64,000 nucleotides of DNA. It comes from Flavobacteriaceae bacterium PS02338 (GTDB taxonomy: Bacteria > Bacteroidota > Bacteroidia > Sphingobacteriales > Sphingobacteriaceae). Made by a program: the position numbers and the translations under genes. The stretch's first letter is position 1. Every line of letters starts with the position of its first letter. The DNA lies in NCBI GenBank assembly GCA_029959615.1, contig JASCOD010000011.1, positions 62,001-126,000 on the forward strand, written 5' to 3'. The notes under the pieces are model-generated. The model was not told the origin of the DNA, ran no database searches, and was given only the letters and a program-made list of their open reading frames with translations. Of this stretch, positions 43,627 through 53,647 are shown piece after piece.

Positions 43627-44550
43627 ATGTACATCAATATCACCGATAGCGAAATGGGAAACAATAGGGGGAGCAGTGCTACGCTGGTACATTACCTCGA
43701 TAAGGAGAATAGGCTATTCAAATCTGAGGAACCAATGCTGTGGTTCAATGGCGAAAGCAAGAAGGTCCAGTCCTACGAGGTTAAGAATAAGATCGATCAT
43801 AACATTGCCAAATTATGCAGGGATGATGCCAAGTTCTTTCTAATCAATATCAGCCCAAGTCAAAAGGAGATTGTCCACCTAAAAGAACTTTACGGTGAAG
43901 ATGGCGCAAAGGAAAAGCTAAGCGAATATGCAGTGAAGATCATGGATGAATACGCCAGAAACTTCAAAAAGGAAAATATCCAGTCAAATGCTGACCTGTT
44001 ATGGTTTGGCAAACTGGAAAACCACCGCTACTATTCCCACAAGGATAAAGAGGTAAAAAGTGGGCAGGTCAAGCGCGGAACGGTCAAACCGGGCGAGCAG
44101 ATGCACGTTCAGGTGATCGTGAGCCGAAAGGACATCACCAACAAGATCAGGTTGAGCCCGATGAACAAATCTAGGGGCAAGAATGCCGAGCATTCCAAGA
44201 AACTAGGGCAGTTTGACCGGGTAGCCTTTAAGAAATCGGGCGAAAGGGTATTTGATCAGCAATTTGATTTCCAGCGGCCGATCAGTGAAACGTTCAATCA
44301 TGCCAATGCCAATGCAAAAGGCCTGAAGGAACGGCTTGACTTACGGGCATCAACCAATAATTCTACACCAAAGGAAAAACTTGAGGAGCCGAAACAGGAA
44401 AGCCAGCACAGCTACCTCCCACAACCTGAACAGACCAATTACCTTGGATTGCTACTGGAAAAACAGGATGCTGAGCCCCTGGGCACTGGACTGAAAAAAA
44501 GAAAGAAGCGCAGAAAGAACAGGGAAAACGAACAGGGATTAAGTATGTAA
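43627..44550 (+). CDS. Relaxase-like mobilization protein (DUF5712 / MobB type)
   Basis: A 307-residue protein whose start MYINITDSEMGNNRGSS and later MHVQVIVSRKD are typical of the Bacteroidota DUF5712 mobilization family. The His-x-Gln-x-x-Val-Ser-Arg segment (about residues 159-166) fits the metal-binding strand of relaxases, and Tyr residues near the N-terminus could act in nicking. The C-terminus is basic (GLKKRKKRRKNRENEQ). It would nick at oriT and pilot the strand to the coupling protein encoded 16 bp downstream. Some databases mislabel this family as molybdopterin MobB; the context rules that out. Confidence 0.8.
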   Translation: MYINITDSEMGNNRGSSATLVHYLDKENRLFKSEEPMLWFNGESKKVQSYEVKNKIDHNIAKLCRDDAKFFLINISPSQKEIVHLKELYGEDGAKEKLSEYAVKIMDEYARNFKKENIQSNADLLWFGKLENHRYYSHKDKEVKSGQVKRGTVKPGEQMHVQVIVSRKDITNKIRLSPMNKSRGKNAEHSKKLGQFDRVAFKKSGERVFDQQFDFQRPISETFNHANANAKGLKERLDLRASTNNSTPKEKLEEPKQESQHSYLPQPEQTNYLGLLLEKQDAEPLGTGLKKRKKRRKNRENEQGLSM

Positions 44551-44566
44551 ACTAAAATATTTCAAT

Positions 44567-46594
44567 ATGAACACAGGAGAGGATATTCAGGGACTTAGAA
44601 AGATAACCGATTTTACAAGGCTGATCAGTATATTCATACTGGCCATCCATTTTTATTTATGCTGTTACCAAGCTTTTAAGGCTTGGGGATGGACAGCGGA
44701 GATTACCGACAGGCTAATTGCCAATATTGCAAGAACGGGCCTGTTCCGAGGGATACTGATACCAAAGCTATCAGCACTGCTCATGCTCATCGTCTCACTT
44801 GTTGCGGTCAAGGGCAGAAAGGATGAAAAGATACAGAAGAATGCCATTGTAGCCTACCTTTTAACAGGGCTGCTGTTATATTTCATTAGTGCCCTATGCT
44901 TGTATCTTAATGCGCCAGCACAGATTGTAGCTTTATTATATATGGCTATCACCGCAATAGGTTACCTGCTCATCCTTACTGGTGGGGCGATGCTAACTAG
45001 GTTGATCAAGAACGGCCTGAATAAAGATGTGTTCAATTCGGAGAACGAGACCTTTCCGCAGGAGGAACGGCTGTTGGAGAATGAATATTCCATCAACCTC
45101 CAAGCTAAATATAGATTGAGGAACAAGGTCAGGGACAGTTGGATCAACGTCATCAATCCCTTTCGGGGAATTCTAGTTGCAGGAACCCCAGGTGCGGGTA
45201 AGACGTATTTCGTGATCCGTCACATCATTGACCAGCATATCAAAAAAGGATTTTCCATGTTCATCTATGATTTCAAGTTCGACGACCTTTCCAAGATCGC
45301 CTACAACAAACTATTGAGATACCATAGAAACTATAAGGTCAAACCAAAGTTCTATGCCATCGATCTGGAAAATCCGAAGCACAGGTGTAACCCACTTTCT
45401 CCCGAGGGGATGGAAGATATTACTGATGCGGCAGAAGCATCACGGACAATTATGCTCGGACTGAACAGGGACTGGATCAAAAAGCAGGGCGACTTCTTTG
45501 TAGAGAGTGCGGTCAATTTTGTGACGGCGGTGATCTGGTACCTGAGAAAATATAAAGAGGGAAAATACTGTACGCTGCCACATTTGATCGAGCTGATCCA
45601 GTTTGATTATGATCCTTTATTCGCTATTCTAAAGGAAGAGGAGGAGATCATTCCTCTGATTAATCCATTTATTTCGGCATTGCAAAGAAAGGCCATGCCA
45701 CAGCTAGAGGGACAGATTGCTTCGGCTAAGATCGGCCTTGCAAGATTGTCCTCTCCGCAATTGTATTATGTGCTCAGCGGTAATGATTTTACCCTTGACC
45801 TAAACAATCCAGAGGAGCCCAAGATCATCTGCGTGGGGAATAATCCGCAGAAACTGCAGGTCTATGGTGCGGTATTGTCCCTATATATTTCTAGGGTGAT
45901 TAAGCTTGTTAATAGAAAGGGACAGTTGAAAAGTAGCCTGATCTTCGATGAGTTTCCAACGATATTCTTTAACAACATGGACAGCCTGATTGCTACCGCC
46001 CGTAGCAACAAGGTTTCTACGACCATTGCGGTACAGTCTATCGAGCAGTTGAAAAAAGATTATGGCGCGGAACAGGCGGATGTGATTACGGGGATTGTGG
46101 GCAATATCATTTCGGGGCAGGTGACGGGCGATACGGCAAAGAAACTGAGCGAGGGATTTGGCAAGATCGTACAGGACAAGGAAAGCAGAAGCATTTCCAA
46201 TAGCGATGTTTCCATTTCCAAATCCACTCAGATGGACTATGCCATTCCCGCATCCAAGATTGCGACCCTTTCCGCTGGCGAGTTTGTGGGCGTGGTGGCC
46301 GATAACCCCGACGAGAAAATCAGCCTGAAGATGTTCCATTCGGAAATCCAGAATGACCACGAGGCCATTGCAGAAGAGGGGAAGGGCTATCAGCCTATTC
46401 CAGAGATTAGGGTTGGTCAATCGGATATTCTGGAAAACTATGCATCTATCAAGGCAGATATAGATCATCTAGTGAAGGTAGAATTGAAGAAAATGGAGAT
46501 TAGGGAAGCCGATGCGACAGAGGAAAAAGGGGACAACAACAACAAAGGCAATAACAGTGATACCATGGAACAGCAGCAAAGTATCAACTTCTGA
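44567..46594 (+). CDS. TraG/VirD4-type coupling protein (MobC)
   Basis: A 675-residue ATPase with four N-terminal transmembrane helices (about residues 15-145) followed by a RecA-like DNA pump domain: Walker A AGTPGAGKT (about 204-212) and Walker B SLIFDEFPTIFF (about 455). The later TTIAVQSIEQLKKDYG and SGQVTGDTAKKLS segments match TraM-recognition/TraG C-terminal parts. The last 30 residues are low complexity (GDNNNKGNNSD). It links the relaxosome to a type IV secretion channel that must be supplied elsewhere, as no Tra channel genes are in the window. Confidence 0.9.
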   Translation: MNTGEDIQGLRKITDFTRLISIFILAIHFYLCCYQAFKAWGWTAEITDRLIANIARTGLFRGILIPKLSALLMLIVSLVAVKGRKDEKIQKNAIVAYLLTGLLLYFISALCLYLNAPAQIVALLYMAITAIGYLLILTGGAMLTRLIKNGLNKDVFNSENETFPQEERLLENEYSINLQAKYRLRNKVRDSWINVINPFRGILVAGTPGAGKTYFVIRHIIDQHIKKGFSMFIYDFKFDDLSKIAYNKLLRYHRNYKVKPKFYAIDLENPKHRCNPLSPEGMEDITDAAEASRTIMLGLNRDWIKKQGDFFVESAVNFVTAVIWYLRKYKEGKYCTLPHLIELIQFDYDPLFAILKEEEEIIPLINPFISALQRKAMPQLEGQIASAKIGLARLSSPQLYYVLSGNDFTLDLNNPEEPKIICVGNNPQKLQVYGAVLSLYISRVIKLVNRKGQLKSSLIFDEFPTIFFNNMDSLIATARSNKVSTTIAVQSIEQLKKDYGAEQADVITGIVGNIISGQVTGDTAKKLSEGFGKIVQDKESRSISNSDVSISKSTQMDYAIPASKIATLSAGEFVGVVADNPDEKISLKMFHSEIQNDHEAIAEEGKGYQPIPEIRVGQSDILENYASIKADIDHLVKVELKKMEIREADATEEKGDNNNKGNNSDTMEQQQSINF

Positions 46595-47135
46595 AACCAT
46601 TGCCGAAGTGCCAGCCAAAACAATTTTACGACAAACTGAAACGCCCTAATAAAATAATTTGGTAGTTTTTATTTAGCGTGGCTTTGAATATTTGTACTCG
46701 TTCTAATATAATGGTAAAAAGCATCTGAGTGGTTCATTAAGACTTGGTAGTATTTTATCAGGGTCACTAGAAAATTGTTACAGGCTGGTAAACTTTATTT
46801 TTAGTATTATATATAAGGTGTTGGATATTGAAATCGAGTAATTGGGAAACTATGAAAATATATTTTATATGGTTAAGCAAAGTTAAATTGTCTATTTAAT
46901 ATGCTATAGAATGAAGTTTTCAGATCACAGGCCTTCGCCTCACGCTGTAGAATATTTGTCGGAAACCTTATTAATAACATTATATTATGCGCTGATGCTT
47001 ATGAGATATTTTAGACTTTAAAATTAAGGTTTTGATTTCTCAAGTGGTTTTAAAATTTTTATTCGATTTCTGAATTCAAATGCCAGCGTTAATATTTGAT
47101 TCTTTTTAACGCTTATTTAAAACTGTGACAAATAT
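46595..47135. other. 540-bp AT-rich gap between mobilization genes and sugar locus
   Basis: No gene, terminator or attachment-site copy is recognised. Neither the tRNA-Asn nor the tRNA-Phe 3' sequence recurs here, so no right end of either mobile unit is visible at this point. Confidence 0.55.
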
Positions 47136-47167
47136 CTTGCTAAACCGCTTTACTATTATTAGCTTTG
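47136..47167 (+). promoter_or_regulatory. Promoter with embedded LacI-type operator, upstream of ROK gene
   Basis: The -33-like CTTG (47136-47139), the operator CTAAACCGCTTTAC (47140-47153), six bases, then a perfect -7 box TAGCTTTG (47160-47167); the spacer is 20. The operator has two mismatches to the perfect palindrome found before susC. The ROK start codon lies about 77 bases downstream. Confidence 0.75.
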
Positions 47168-47243
47168 GGCTTCAGCGTATGTAGTTGGAATAATGATATT
47201 AAGTTTATTCATACTTTGTTTGCCATATAAAATTTTTAAAAAA

Positions 47244-48143
47244 ATGCCAATTACTAGAAAAAACCCTTTAATATTAGGTGTAGATATCGGTGGGTCTCAT
47301 ATAACAGCAGCATTAATTGATAATGTGGGGGGACAAGTTATATTATCTTCAAAAGTGTGTAGAGATATTGACTCTAATGCAGATTCTGATACTATACTTA
47401 ATGATTGGAGCTCGGCAATTGGAACAGTATGCAATGATGTAGACAAGAGGTTTCTAAATATAGCGATAGCTATGCCTGGCCCTTTCAATTATGAATCTGG
47501 AATATCCTGGATTATTAACATGAATAAGTATGAATCTCTTTATGGTATTAATATAAGAGAGGCTTTGGCAGAAAGATTACAGGTAGATTCAAAACAAATA
47601 ACTTTCAGAAATGATGCTGAAGCTTTTTTAAATGGAGAAGTTTTATATGGCTCAGCTAAGGGTTTTAAATCTGTATTAGGATTAACATTAGGTACGGGCT
47701 TAGGATCCGCTGTTAGTAAAAATGGTGTTACTAGGGATATTAATTTTGGAAGTTCAAAATTTAATGATGGTATAGCCGAAGATTATATTTCATCAAGATG
47801 GTTTGTAAACCGATATTATGAGCTTACTTCAAAAAAAATTTTGGGGGTTAAGGAGCTCTTGTCCTTAACAGAAAATATAAAGGAGGTCGAAATAATCTTC
47901 GAGGAGTTTTCTCAAAACCTTAGTAATTTTATTAATGTTGTGTCGAAAAATGAAAACCCAGAAATTGTAATTATCGGTGGTAATATTGTTAAAGCTAATT
48001 ATATGTTTTGGGAAAGATTAGAGTCATTAATTGCGAAAGAAAATAACAATATTATTTTAAGAATGAGTCTACTCGGTGAAGATGCAGCAATCATGGGGGC
48101 TAGCATAGATAAAAATCTAAATAATTTGCCTCTATTCTACTAA
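47244..48143 (+). CDS. ROK family sugar kinase or regulator-like protein
   Basis: The start is set at ATG 47244 (MPITRKNPLILGVDIGGSH), since the upstream in-frame ATG at 47193 lies in the leader and adds a non-conserved hydrophobic stretch. The 299-residue protein has the ATP-binding DIGGSHITAALID, the AMPGPFNYESGI strand, the catalytic Asp in FRNDAEAFLNGE and the TLGTGLGSAV phosphate loop. The Cys-rich zinc motif of classical ROK glucokinases is absent, as in several Bacteroidota ROK proteins. No DNA-binding domain is present, so it is more likely a hexose kinase for sugars released by the locus. It is first in the sugar locus and has its own operator. Confidence 0.82.
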   Translation: MPITRKNPLILGVDIGGSHITAALIDNVGGQVILSSKVCRDIDSNADSDTILNDWSSAIGTVCNDVDKRFLNIAIAMPGPFNYESGISWIINMNKYESLYGINIREALAERLQVDSKQITFRNDAEAFLNGEVLYGSAKGFKSVLGLTLGTGLGSAVSKNGVTRDINFGSSKFNDGIAEDYISSRWFVNRYYELTSKKILGVKELLSLTENIKEVEIIFEEFSQNLSNFINVVSKNENPEIVIIGGNIVKANYMFWERLESLIAKENNNIILRMSLLGEDAAIMGASIDKNLNNLPLFY

Positions 48144-48188
48144 TCATTGTAGTATATTAAATTACTTTTTTTAAAAAAAAATTAAAAT

Positions 48189-48220
48189 TTTGCTAAACCG
48201 GTTTAGTTTTTTTATTATTG
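48189..48220 (+). promoter_or_regulatory. Promoter with embedded LacI-type operator, upstream of susC
   Basis: The -33 box TTTG (48189-48192), perfect palindrome CTAAACCGGTTTAG (48193-48206), six T, and the -7-like TATTATTG (48213-48220); the spacer is 20. Binding there would block polymerase from both boxes. The susC ATG lies 60 bases downstream. Confidence 0.85.
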
Positions 48221-48279
48221 TATAGCTATTAAGTTTTTCCGCTTAAGGATATATTAACCAAATATTATAACCAATTTGT

Positions 48280-51200
48280 ATGAGTAATTTAAAACTAAAC
48301 TTGACTTGCGGTCTTGCAAGAATAGTTGTTATTTCCGGCATTTGCTTAATCACTATACTCTTTTTCGCCTATGGTGCGCATTCTCAAGTAGCTAGCATTA
48401 AAATCAAGGGTAAGGTATCTGACATTAAAGGAGAGCCATTGCCGTCGGTTAATGTTAAAGTTAAAGGTACTAACACAGCTACATTAACTAACGCCGAGGG
48501 AATCTTTTCTATTACGGTCCCATCCAAGCAAAGTTTACTAATATTTTCATCTATTGGGTTTCAAGAACGTGAAATTTTAGCTTTAAATGTGGATGGGAAG
48601 GGAATTTCGATGAAAGAAAATGTTTCTGTACTAAATGACGTAGTTGTGATAGGGTACGGTACTGTTGCAAAGAGAGACCTTACTGGATCTGTTGGTAAAG
48701 CTAATATCGAAGACATGCAAAAAGCGCCCGTAGCATCTTTCGATCAAGCTTTAGCCGGTCGTATAGCCGGGGTAAATGTCAGTTCAGGTGATGGCCAACC
48801 TGGCGCAGCTTCTCAAATTACTATAAGAGGCAGTTCTGTTACACAGGATGCTTCACCTTTATATGTTGTTGATGGTTTTCCGGTAGAAAATATGGATGTG
48901 AACTCTATTAATATGAATGACATTGAGTCAATAGAGGTTTTGAAAGACGCATCATCTATCGCAATTTATGGTGCTAGGGGTGCAAATGGCGTAATTATAA
49001 TTACATCTAAAATAGGTAAAGTTGGGCCAGCCAGAATTAACTATAGTTTTAATTATGGCGTTCAAAAAGATGTTAATCGCGTAGAAATGCTAAATCCTTA
49101 TGAATTTGTTAAGCTACAGTTAGAGTTAGATTCTATAAGAAGTACAGGCGTGTCTAAAATAGTAACCAATAATATTATTTATTTAGGCTACGATCCTTTA
49201 ACAGGTAGTATTAAAAGAGATTTGGAGTCGTATAGAAATGAAGCTGGCTATGACTGGCAGGATTTATTATTGAGAACTGGATTACAGCAAACACACTCTC
49301 TAAACCTCTCTGGAGGGACTGCGGATACCAGATATTCGGTAAGCGGGTCTTTATTTGATCAAAAGGGAATTATCATAAATACTGGCTTAAAGAAGTATGA
49401 TGGAAGAGTATCTTTGGACCAAAAGGTAAATAAAAATATTAAAGTTGGGATTAAATCATCTTTCTCAAATACGGAAAGTTTCGGAACTGTGCCAACTTCA
49501 GGAAACGGAGGCGGAGTTGTTCAGGGAATGCGGCAGTATCGGCCAGTATCAGGAGTGGGAAATCAAGATTTACTAAATTCTGAGATTGATAGTACTGCAA
49601 TAGATGATTTTATCAATGGCGCAGGGAATGCCACTTTGGGAGGAAATTTGGTAAATCCCCTAGTACAGGCGCAAAACGAGTACCGTAGTTCTATTAGGAA
49701 TACTACCACTTTGAATGGATTTTTAGAATATTCGTTCCTTAATAAATTCAAGCTGCGAATTTCTGGTGGATACAGTGGGACAGAAGTTAAAAATGAAAAC
49801 TTTTATAATTCAAAAACCCAACAAGGGAATTTATATACCAATACTGCTGGAGCGATACCTAACACATTTGGTATCAATGGAAATACGTCAAATACGTTAA
49901 ATCAAAGTTATCTCAGTGAAAATCTGCTTAACTACAGTACGCGTATAGGTAAAGACCATAAAATAGATGCTTTAGTTGGCTTTACTTACCAATATGCAAG
50001 AAATTCCCTTAGGGCCTTTAGGGTAACTAATATCCCTCAGGCGCAAGAAACATTCGGTATAGAAAGCTTTTATACTGGAGTAGCCAGTTCACCAAATACA
50101 AACGGTTCGCAGTGGCAGATGTACTCGTTTTTGAGCAGGGTAAATTATACAGCCTTTGATAAATATTTATTCACTGTAAGTGCAAGGTCTGATGGGTCTT
50201 CAAAATTTTCACCTGGCAAACAGTGGGGTTTTTTCCCTTCTGGAGCTGTAGCTTGGCGATTTTCAGAGGAACCTTTCATGAAAGGGCTTAAAAAGATTTT
50301 AAATGATGGAAAACTTAGACTAAGTTACGGTTCCGTAGGTAATAATAAAGTAGGTGATTTTAGTTATCTATCTCAAATGACACTTAACTATGCTACAGGT
50401 TACCCTTTTAATAATAATTATTCAATGGGTTTAGCTCCATTTTTTTATGGTAACGACCAGCTAACCTGGGAAACTACCACTGAACTTGATTTAGGCTTAA
50501 ATCTTAGTTTTTTAAATAGTAGAATTTCTGTCGAGGCTGATTATTATGATAAAAAGACAGTTGATTTTTTAGTTGGTGTATCAATTGCAAGCCTTGCTGG
50601 GTATAGTAATGGAGCCAATACGCAGTATCAAAATACAGGTTCTGTGAGAAACAGAGGGTTTGAGTTTACCTTTAATTCTTTGAATATTAAGAAGAAAAAT
50701 TTCAGCTGGTCAACAGATTTTAACATTGCATTTAACAAAAATACTATCCTTGAATTTTATGATGGATTTGACGTGAAAACAACTCCTTGGGCACAAACGG
50801 GAACAGCTACAGCTTGGATAGCTAAAACAGGAGGGTCAATTTCTCAATTTTATGGTTATAAATGGGGGGGAGTTTATCAATATAGTGACTTTGATAAACT
50901 TGCTGACGGAAGCTATTCGCTGAAGAATGGACAGGCTACCTATGCAGCTAATGTTCAGCCTGGCGATCCTAAGTATCAGGATTTAAATAATGATGGTATT
51001 GTTAATGATGATGATCAAACAGTTTTGGGCAGCCCTCTTCCTAAATTTACCGGAGGTTTTTCGAATAATTTCTCCTATAAAAACTTTACATTAAATGTTT
51101 TTATGCAGTACAGTTATGGTTCTCAAATATTAAACGCTAATAAAGTAATATTCGAGGCTGGCGGATTTCCCACAACATATAACCAATTTGCTACAGTAGC

Positions 51201-51627
51201 CAATAGGTGGACCCCAACTAACCCAACCAATGATATACCTCGTGCTAGGTACACAAGAGGAGATGCAGGGACGTCAAATTATCGCATGTCATCACGTTAT
51301 ATTGAAGATGGAGCCTATATACGCTTGAAAACAGTATCTTTAGGATATGCACTTCCCAAAAGCTTAGTCCAAAGATTAAGGATTAGTAATTTAAGTTTTG
51401 TTGCTTCAGCACAAAATATATTTACACTTACTAAGTATTCTGGACAAGATCCCGAAGTTTCAACATATCGTACTAGTAATGGGGCTTCTGGCGCTATTGC
51501 CGGAGGAGGGGATGGGTACACTTATATTCAGCCTAGTAGTGGTTATACAGCTTTGGCTGGTGGATATGATTTTACACCATATCCTCGCACACTTACTGTA
51601 ACATTAGGGCTTAATGCAACATTTTAA
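48280..51627 (+). CDS. SusC/RagA family TonB-dependent outer-membrane transporter
   Basis: A 1115-residue protein. An N-terminal signal segment (ending AHSQ) is followed by a carboxypeptidase-regulatory-like domain (VSDIKGEPLPSVNVKVKGT, about 46-115), a TonB box area and SusC signature (NDVVVIGYGTVAKRDLTGSV), the plug (about 120-240, DASSIAIYGARGANGVIIIT) and a 22-strand barrel ending LTVTLGLNATF. It imports oligosaccharides across the outer membrane, closed by the SusD lid encoded 93 bp downstream. Residue choice gives no substrate clue. Confidence 0.96.
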   Translation: MSNLKLNLTCGLARIVVISGICLITILFFAYGAHSQVASIKIKGKVSDIKGEPLPSVNVKVKGTNTATLTNAEGIFSITVPSKQSLLIFSSIGFQEREILALNVDGKGISMKENVSVLNDVVVIGYGTVAKRDLTGSVGKANIEDMQKAPVASFDQALAGRIAGVNVSSGDGQPGAASQITIRGSSVTQDASPLYVVDGFPVENMDVNSINMNDIESIEVLKDASSIAIYGARGANGVIIITSKIGKVGPARINYSFNYGVQKDVNRVEMLNPYEFVKLQLELDSIRSTGVSKIVTNNIIYLGYDPLTGSIKRDLESYRNEAGYDWQDLLLRTGLQQTHSLNLSGGTADTRYSVSGSLFDQKGIIINTGLKKYDGRVSLDQKVNKNIKVGIKSSFSNTESFGTVPTSGNGGGVVQGMRQYRPVSGVGNQDLLNSEIDSTAIDDFINGAGNATLGGNLVNPLVQAQNEYRSSIRNTTTLNGFLEYSFLNKFKLRISGGYSGTEVKNENFYNSKTQQGNLYTNTAGAIPNTFGINGNTSNTLNQSYLSENLLNYSTRIGKDHKIDALVGFTYQYARNSLRAFRVTNIPQAQETFGIESFYTGVASSPNTNGSQWQMYSFLSRVNYTAFDKYLFTVSARSDGSSKFSPGKQWGFFPSGAVAWRFSEEPFMKGLKKILNDGKLRLSYGSVGNNKVGDFSYLSQMTLNYATGYPFNNNYSMGLAPFFYGNDQLTWETTTELDLGLNLSFLNSRISVEADYYDKKTVDFLVGVSIASLAGYSNGANTQYQNTGSVRNRGFEFTFNSLNIKKKNFSWSTDFNIAFNKNTILEFYDGFDVKTTPWAQTGTATAWIAKTGGSISQFYGYKWGGVYQYSDFDKLADGSYSLKNGQATYAANVQPGDPKYQDLNNDGIVNDDDQTVLGSPLPKFTGGFSNNFSYKNFTLNVFMQYSYGSQILNANKVIFEAGGFPTTYNQFATVANRWTPTNPTNDIPRARYTRGDAGTSNYRMSSRYIEDGAYIRLKTVSLGYALPKSLVQRLRISNLSFVASAQNIFTLTKYSGQDPEVSTYRTSNGASGAIAGGGDGYTYIQPSSGYTALAGGYDFTPYPRTLTVTLGLNATF

Positions 51628-51720
51628 TCAAAAAGGTTTCAAATGAATCTTATCATATTCTTGTAATCAAAAAATTAATACATTAAGATAAGTTCATCAT
51701 CACTGAAAAAATATAACGAC

Positions 51721-53631
51721 ATGAAAAAAATAACAAAATATTTGGCCGTAGCATTTTGCCTAACGCTGTGTTTTACCTCATGCAATAAATGGGATGTAAG
51801 CCTTGATCCAACCTGGTTTCAGACAGCAGATTTTTCAACTGAAGCTCAGTTACAAAACCAATTAGCTGCTGCTTATAATATCTTAAGTCAAGATGCTACT
51901 TACGGACAAGGTTTGTGGGGCTACATTAATGGGGGGACGGACGAAAGTTTCCGTTCTGGAACCACAGCTACGACTGCAGCTTTAACCCAACACTATAACA
52001 TTGCTAATGATGAAGTAAACGTTAACACGCTTTGGCGACATTTGTATAGCGGAATTGAACGGGTAAATATTATTATGAATGTAGCAGACCAGCCTAAAAT
52101 GGACGATGCAAAGCGAACAAGCCTAAAAGGGCAGGCTAAATTTCTGCGAGCCTATTATTATTACTTGCTAGTAACGCATTTTGGTGATGTACCTTTGAAG
52201 ACTACACTTACATCAGACATGGGAATAGATTTTAATTTACCAAGAAAACCGTCAAAAGATATATATGCATATATTCTAAAGGAAATGATAGAAGCGGAAG
52301 CGATGGTTCCAACTATGGCGCAAGAAAATACCACATCAAGAGTGACTAAATCTGCTGTTCAAGCTATACTTGCTAGAGTCTGTTTATCAATGGCAGGTAA
52401 TCCAATAAATGATGAAACTAAATATAAAGAAGCATTATTTTGGGCAGAGAAAGTAATTAAATCGAATGCTCACTCTCTTAATAATAGTCCTTTGGTTTTA
52501 GATTCTATTACGCCGGCCTATAGTAAATTGTTTGTCAATAACATGCAAAATAATAGAAGAGATAACAATGTTGCAGAGGGAATATGGGATGCTTCATTTT
52601 TATCTAAATCTGCGGCAACAGGAGCCTATGCGAATTTAACATACCCTGTAACTCAAACTTTAGGAGCAATCATGGGGGTCTACTCTACAATAGCGACACC
52701 TGGAGCGTTAGTGGGATTTTCTGGCGGTATTTATCGTTGTACACCAAAGCTTTATAAGCTATATGCTCCAGGCGATCAAAGACGAGACTGGGCAATTGCA
52801 CCTTATGGCTATAAAGACGCAACTAAAAATAAGTATTATACTCTAAAAGTGAATATAACTGGTCCTACTGGAACAGGTGCGGCGGCTACCGCTATTGTGT
52901 CAAACACAGGAGCTATAACATCTGTACAAATCGATAATCCTGGATCGGGTTACACAACAGCTAATGTAAGTTTTACATCATACGCAACTAATAATACAAA
53001 AACACAAGCCGTAACGGCTACCGCAAATATTGCGACGGCTACAGCAACTGTAAGTGCTGGTAAGATAACCGCTATTACTGTTACAAAAGGCGGCTCGGGA
53101 TATCCTACTGTTGGAGAAAGAACTGTTGGTAAGTGGCGTAGAGAATATGAACTAGAACTTCCTCCGGTTCGTCTGCAAAATAACACTTCTTGTAATTTTC
53201 CGATAATCCGGTATGCTGATGTTTTATTAATTGCGGCGGAAGCGGATTTAAAAGTAAATGGTGCACCTTCTATTGTGGCCGTTGAATATTATAATCAGGT
53301 GAGAAGGCGGGCATTTGGGTATGACTATAGAACGCCGGTACCTGTGCTTGATGTATCTACATTTGATATTCAGGATATCATGGATGAACGGTCTAGGGAA
53401 CTTTGTTTTGAGGGGCAAAGGCGCAACGATCTTATTCGTTGGGGTAAAATGGAAGAGGCAATGCAAGACCTTCTTGCCGCCAATACTACAGGCCTTGCAA
53501 CTACCTATCAGGTAGCTGCCAATTTAGCTGCAAACAATTTTTTATCTAATCCTATAAAATATAAATTACTGCCAATTCCAGCGGTGGAAAGAAGTAGGAA
53601 TAGGGCACTTACGCAAAATACAGGTTGGTAA
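51721..53631 (+). CDS. SusD/RagB family surface lipoprotein with a beta-repeat insert
   Basis: A 636-residue lipoprotein (lipobox LCFTSC, Cys21) with SusD-like helices: RVNIIMNVADQPKMDD, LRAYYYYLLVTHFGDVPL (typical), and the C-terminal DERSRELCFEGQRRNDLIRWG, which is diagnostic. It is longer than usual because residues about 376-469 form a Gly/Ala/Thr-rich insert with two related repeats, NTGAITSVQIDNPGSGYT and GKITAITVTKGGSGYP. That segment looks like a small beta-rich domain on the surface. The protein caps SusC and binds glycan at the cell surface. Confidence 0.94.
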   Translation: MKKITKYLAVAFCLTLCFTSCNKWDVSLDPTWFQTADFSTEAQLQNQLAAAYNILSQDATYGQGLWGYINGGTDESFRSGTTATTAALTQHYNIANDEVNVNTLWRHLYSGIERVNIIMNVADQPKMDDAKRTSLKGQAKFLRAYYYYLLVTHFGDVPLKTTLTSDMGIDFNLPRKPSKDIYAYILKEMIEAEAMVPTMAQENTTSRVTKSAVQAILARVCLSMAGNPINDETKYKEALFWAEKVIKSNAHSLNNSPLVLDSITPAYSKLFVNNMQNNRRDNNVAEGIWDASFLSKSAATGAYANLTYPVTQTLGAIMGVYSTIATPGALVGFSGGIYRCTPKLYKLYAPGDQRRDWAIAPYGYKDATKNKYYTLKVNITGPTGTGAAATAIVSNTGAITSVQIDNPGSGYTTANVSFTSYATNNTKTQAVTATANIATATATVSAGKITAITVTKGGSGYPTVGERTVGKWRREYELELPPVRLQNNTSCNFPIIRYADVLLIAAEADLKVNGAPSIVAVEYYNQVRRRAFGYDYRTPVPVLDVSTFDIQDIMDERSRELCFEGQRRNDLIRWGKMEEAMQDLLAANTTGLATTYQVAANLAANNFLSNPIKYKLLPIPAVERSRNRALTQNTGW

Positions 53632-53647
53632 TCTTAATTATAACACT

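Noticed and set aside
43627..44550. Molybdopterin-guanine dinucleotide protein MobB
   Set aside because: The shared name is misleading: there is no P-loop GTPase motif, and the gene lies between mobilization genes with a relaxase-like HVQVIVSR strand.
45881..46468. 195-residue frame antisense to the coupling protein
   Set aside because: It mirrors the codons of the Walker B and C-terminal part of the coupling protein; long shadows are common in this more GC-rich gene.
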